The notes below the pieces were generated by a model that saw nothing but the letters and a program-made list of their open reading frames with translations, did not search any database and was not told the DNA's origin. DNA of 64,000 nucleotides, taken from the NCBI GenBank assembly GCA_020628425.1, contig JAHDEZ010000001.1, positions 116,615 to 180,614 on the forward strand, written 5' to 3'. This document shows, one piece after another, positions 62,708-64,000 of the stretch (positions are counted from its first letter, which is position 1; each line of letters opens with the position of its first letter). The stretch is from Hellea sp. (GTDB lineage: Bacteria > Pseudomonadota > Alphaproteobacteria > Caulobacterales > Maricaulaceae). The position numbers and the translations under genes were made by a program.

Positions 62708-63390
62708 TCCGAAGTGGGTCCAAAAGTCTTTTCGAAATTCCGGCGCAACGCCTCGTCGAGCTGCGCCATTTTTGTGTCCCGACCAAGAGCACTTAGACTG
62801 GTCACGCCGTGCTCGCTGATACCGCAGGGCACAATTCCGGAAAAATGCGACAAGTCTGGATCCACATTAATTGATATACCATGGAAGCTCACCCATTTCT
62901 TGAGCCGGATACCGATAGCCGCGATCTTTTCCTCGCGCCCGTCCGGATGTTCCACCCAAACACCCACGCGGCCGCAGCGCCGCTCGGCTTTCACGTCAGT
63001 TTCCGCTAGCGTATCCATGATCCACTGTTCCAATCCTCGGACGAAGGCCGAAACATCTCGGCCTCGTTTCCGTAGATCCATCATCAGATAGGCAACGCGC
63101 TGACCTGGCCCATGATAAGTATATTGCCCACCGCGACCGCTTTCAAAAACGTCAAAACGGTTCGGCTCTACCAAGTCTGAGATGTCAGCGCTGGTCCCTG
63201 CGCTATAAAGCGGAGGGTGTTCCAACAGCCAGATGAGCTCATCAGCTTCACCAGCGGCGATGGCGCGCGCACGCGCTTCCATTTCTGCGACAGCCTCAGG
63301 ATAAGCGACCAGCCCTTCGCTAACCCGCCAACCTACAGGTGCCTCATTCCAAATCTTGGATGCCTCAGTTATTTCACATATCTTGGACAT
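62704..63390 (-). CDS. lipB: octanoyl-[ACP]:protein octanoyltransferase
   Basis: The protein has the LipB active site: [12 protein letters not shown], the lysine in [17 protein letters not shown] and the acyl-accepting Cys in [12 protein letters not shown]. It moves octanoate from acyl carrier protein to lipoate-dependent enzymes. ATG 63390 ([10 protein letters not shown]) is used; in-frame ATGs at 63417 and 63453 are alternatives and none has a clear Shine-Dalgarno. It is divergent from the next small gene. Confidence 0.93.
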   Translation of the reverse strand: MSKICEITEASKIWNEAPVGWRVSEGLVAYPEAVAEMEARARAIAAGEADELIWLLEHPPLYSAGTSADISDLVEPNRFDVFESGRGGQYTYHGPGQRVAYLMMDLRKRGRDVSAFVRGLEQWIMDTLAETDVKAERRCGRVGVWVEHPDGREEKIAAIGIRLKKWVSFHGISINVDPDLSHFSGIVPCGISEHGVTSLSALGRDTKMAQLDEALRRNFEKTFGPTSD

Positions 63391-63476
63391 GGCAGCTATC
63401 TGGGCCCGGCGCGACATATTTGCAAGCCCTATTGCACGGCACTGAACACACACTACATTCCATCGGTGAGGTAGCC

Positions 63477-63803
63477 ATGTCCATTAGACCACCGAGAAAC
63501 CTGTCATCACTGCCCGGAACCGGGCAAACTGGTTTTTCTGTGCTGGAACATGAGCTCCTGGCTGAGCAGGCTGCCGGCCTCGGCCATGCGGAACGGCTCT
63601 TTCAAAAAGCCTATAAACAACTGGATACGCTCCGCCCAGGACAAAACTATACGGAAGACGTTTATCAGTCGGTCGCCGATGCTCTCTATGCCTATATCAT
63701 TCAGCGCGAGGCCGTCGGCCACAGAAGCCACGATGATGTCTATGCGATCTATGACATTCCAGGTCAGGTTCGGGCGCGCGTCGGCGCCATCAAAAGACCC
63801 TAA
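63477..63803 (+). CDS. small hypothetical protein
   Basis: ATG 63477 has GAGG at 6-bp spacing, so the longer track ORF is set aside. The 108-residue product is mostly helical and polar ([24 protein letters not shown]), without signal peptide or membrane helix. Conserved-looking segments ([25 protein letters not shown]) suggest a real gene. I do not recognise the family. The tRNA-Leu gene follows after 53 bp. Confidence 0.65.
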   Translation: MSIRPPRNLSSLPGTGQTGFSVLEHELLAEQAAGLGHAERLFQKAYKQLDTLRPGQNYTEDVYQSVADALYAYIIQREAVGHRSHDDVYAIYDIPGQVRARVGAIKRP

Positions 63804-63856
63804 AAAAGCGCTTCACAAAACCGAGATGAGTTGCTAAAGCCCCGCTTCCTCAATGT

Positions 63857-63943
63857 GCGGCCGTGGCGGAATTGGTAGACGCGCAGCGTTGAGGTCGCTG
63901 TGGGGTAAAACCCGTGGAAGTTCGAGTCTTCTCGGCCGCACCA
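63857..63943 (+). tRNA. tRNA-Leu (anticodon GAG), CCA encoded
   Basis: Acceptor arms GCGGCCG/CGGCCGC pair fully, with discriminator A and genomic CCA. The anticodon stem CAGCG/CGCTG holds loop TTGAGGT, anticodon GAG (reads CUU/CUC). The D-arm GGCGGAATTGGTAGACGC and long variable arm are typical of leucine tRNAs, and the T-arm has GAAGTTCGAGTCTTC. Confidence 0.97.
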
Positions 63944-64000
63944 TTTCTCTGGAATTCTAAACCGATTTGTGAATATTGTTGAGGGAAGGGATTCCGTCGC

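Noticed and set aside
63857-63943. tRNA-Leu as an integration site
   Set aside because: No integrase, direct repeat or composition change is visible near it, and the window ends 57 bp later.

Overview
The window looks like a stretch of chromosome from a moderate-GC alphaproteobacterium, probably of the Maricaulales/Hyphomonadaceae type; the lineage is inferred from gene content only. Lineage markers are ChpT (the histidine phosphotransferase of the CtrA phosphorelay), a COQ4-type ubiquinone protein, an ATP12-type F1-ATPase assembly chaperone, a TadG-like pilus protein and a TrpR/YerC-type regulator next to hisG. There is no rRNA, no insertion sequence, no phage gene and no CRISPR array. One tRNA-Leu(GAG) lies at the right edge. 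Genes are packed tightly: operon neighbours overlap as ATGA, TGATG or TAATG, and nine of ten convergent junctions are within 10 bp, five of them sharing a 4-bp stop overlap.

Layout: 0.1-2.8 kb holds a small membrane protein, coq4 and a DegP-type protease. 2.8-5.8 kb is chpT followed by a pseudo-chemotaxis set (degenerate CheA-like protein, CheY-like receiver, CheR-like methyltransferase). 5.9-9.6 kb is the ydbH-ynbE-ydbL intermembrane lipid-transport operon. 9.8-18.6 kb has an M23 peptidase, several unknown membrane or secreted proteins, an FG-GAP/UnbV-type protein, clpB and a DUF5710 protein. 19-25.5 kb has a 2OG-Fe(II) oxygenase, a nucleoside transporter with uridine kinase and an S41 protease, an Lrp/AsnC regulator over a perfect inverted repeat, a cupin and an enoyl-CoA hydratase-like protein. 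25.5-29.6 kb is an unassigned operon (Rieske oxygenase, GST, HD-domain protein, two tandem periplasmic proteins resembling the N-terminal domain of TtpC-type ExbB proteins).

29.6-36.5 kb is a complete-looking histidine operon: a TrpR-family regulator, hisG(long form), hisD, a hisC-hisB fusion, hisH, hisA, hisF and a hisI-hisE fusion. Only a histidinol-phosphatase is missing.

36.7-47.6 kb is the most unusual region and the best candidate for an undescribed system. It encodes a large MORN-like lipoprotein, a secreted protein, two consecutive von Willebrand A proteins each anchored by a MotB/ExbD-like helix with an aspartate at residue 17, a MotA/ExbB-type channel protein, a three-helix protein with four short repeats and a cysteine-less SUMF1 domain, a lipoprotein that appears to start at CTG, and a very repetitive secreted Gly/Ser/Gln/Ala-rich protein. 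I infer a proton-driven envelope machine whose output domain is a vWA pair instead of an OmpA or TonB-interacting domain.

47.7-64 kb contains a DUF1501/DUF1800 pair, pyruvate carboxylase with a striking upstream palindrome, a secreted HEWGH metalloprotease-like lipoprotein, a TadG-like protein, crcB-rluC-atp12-osmC in one operon, an internally duplicated unknown protein, two DUF805 membrane proteins, a small lipoprotein, lipB, a small unknown protein and the tRNA. All calls come from reading the sequence and ORF translations; no database search was possible.
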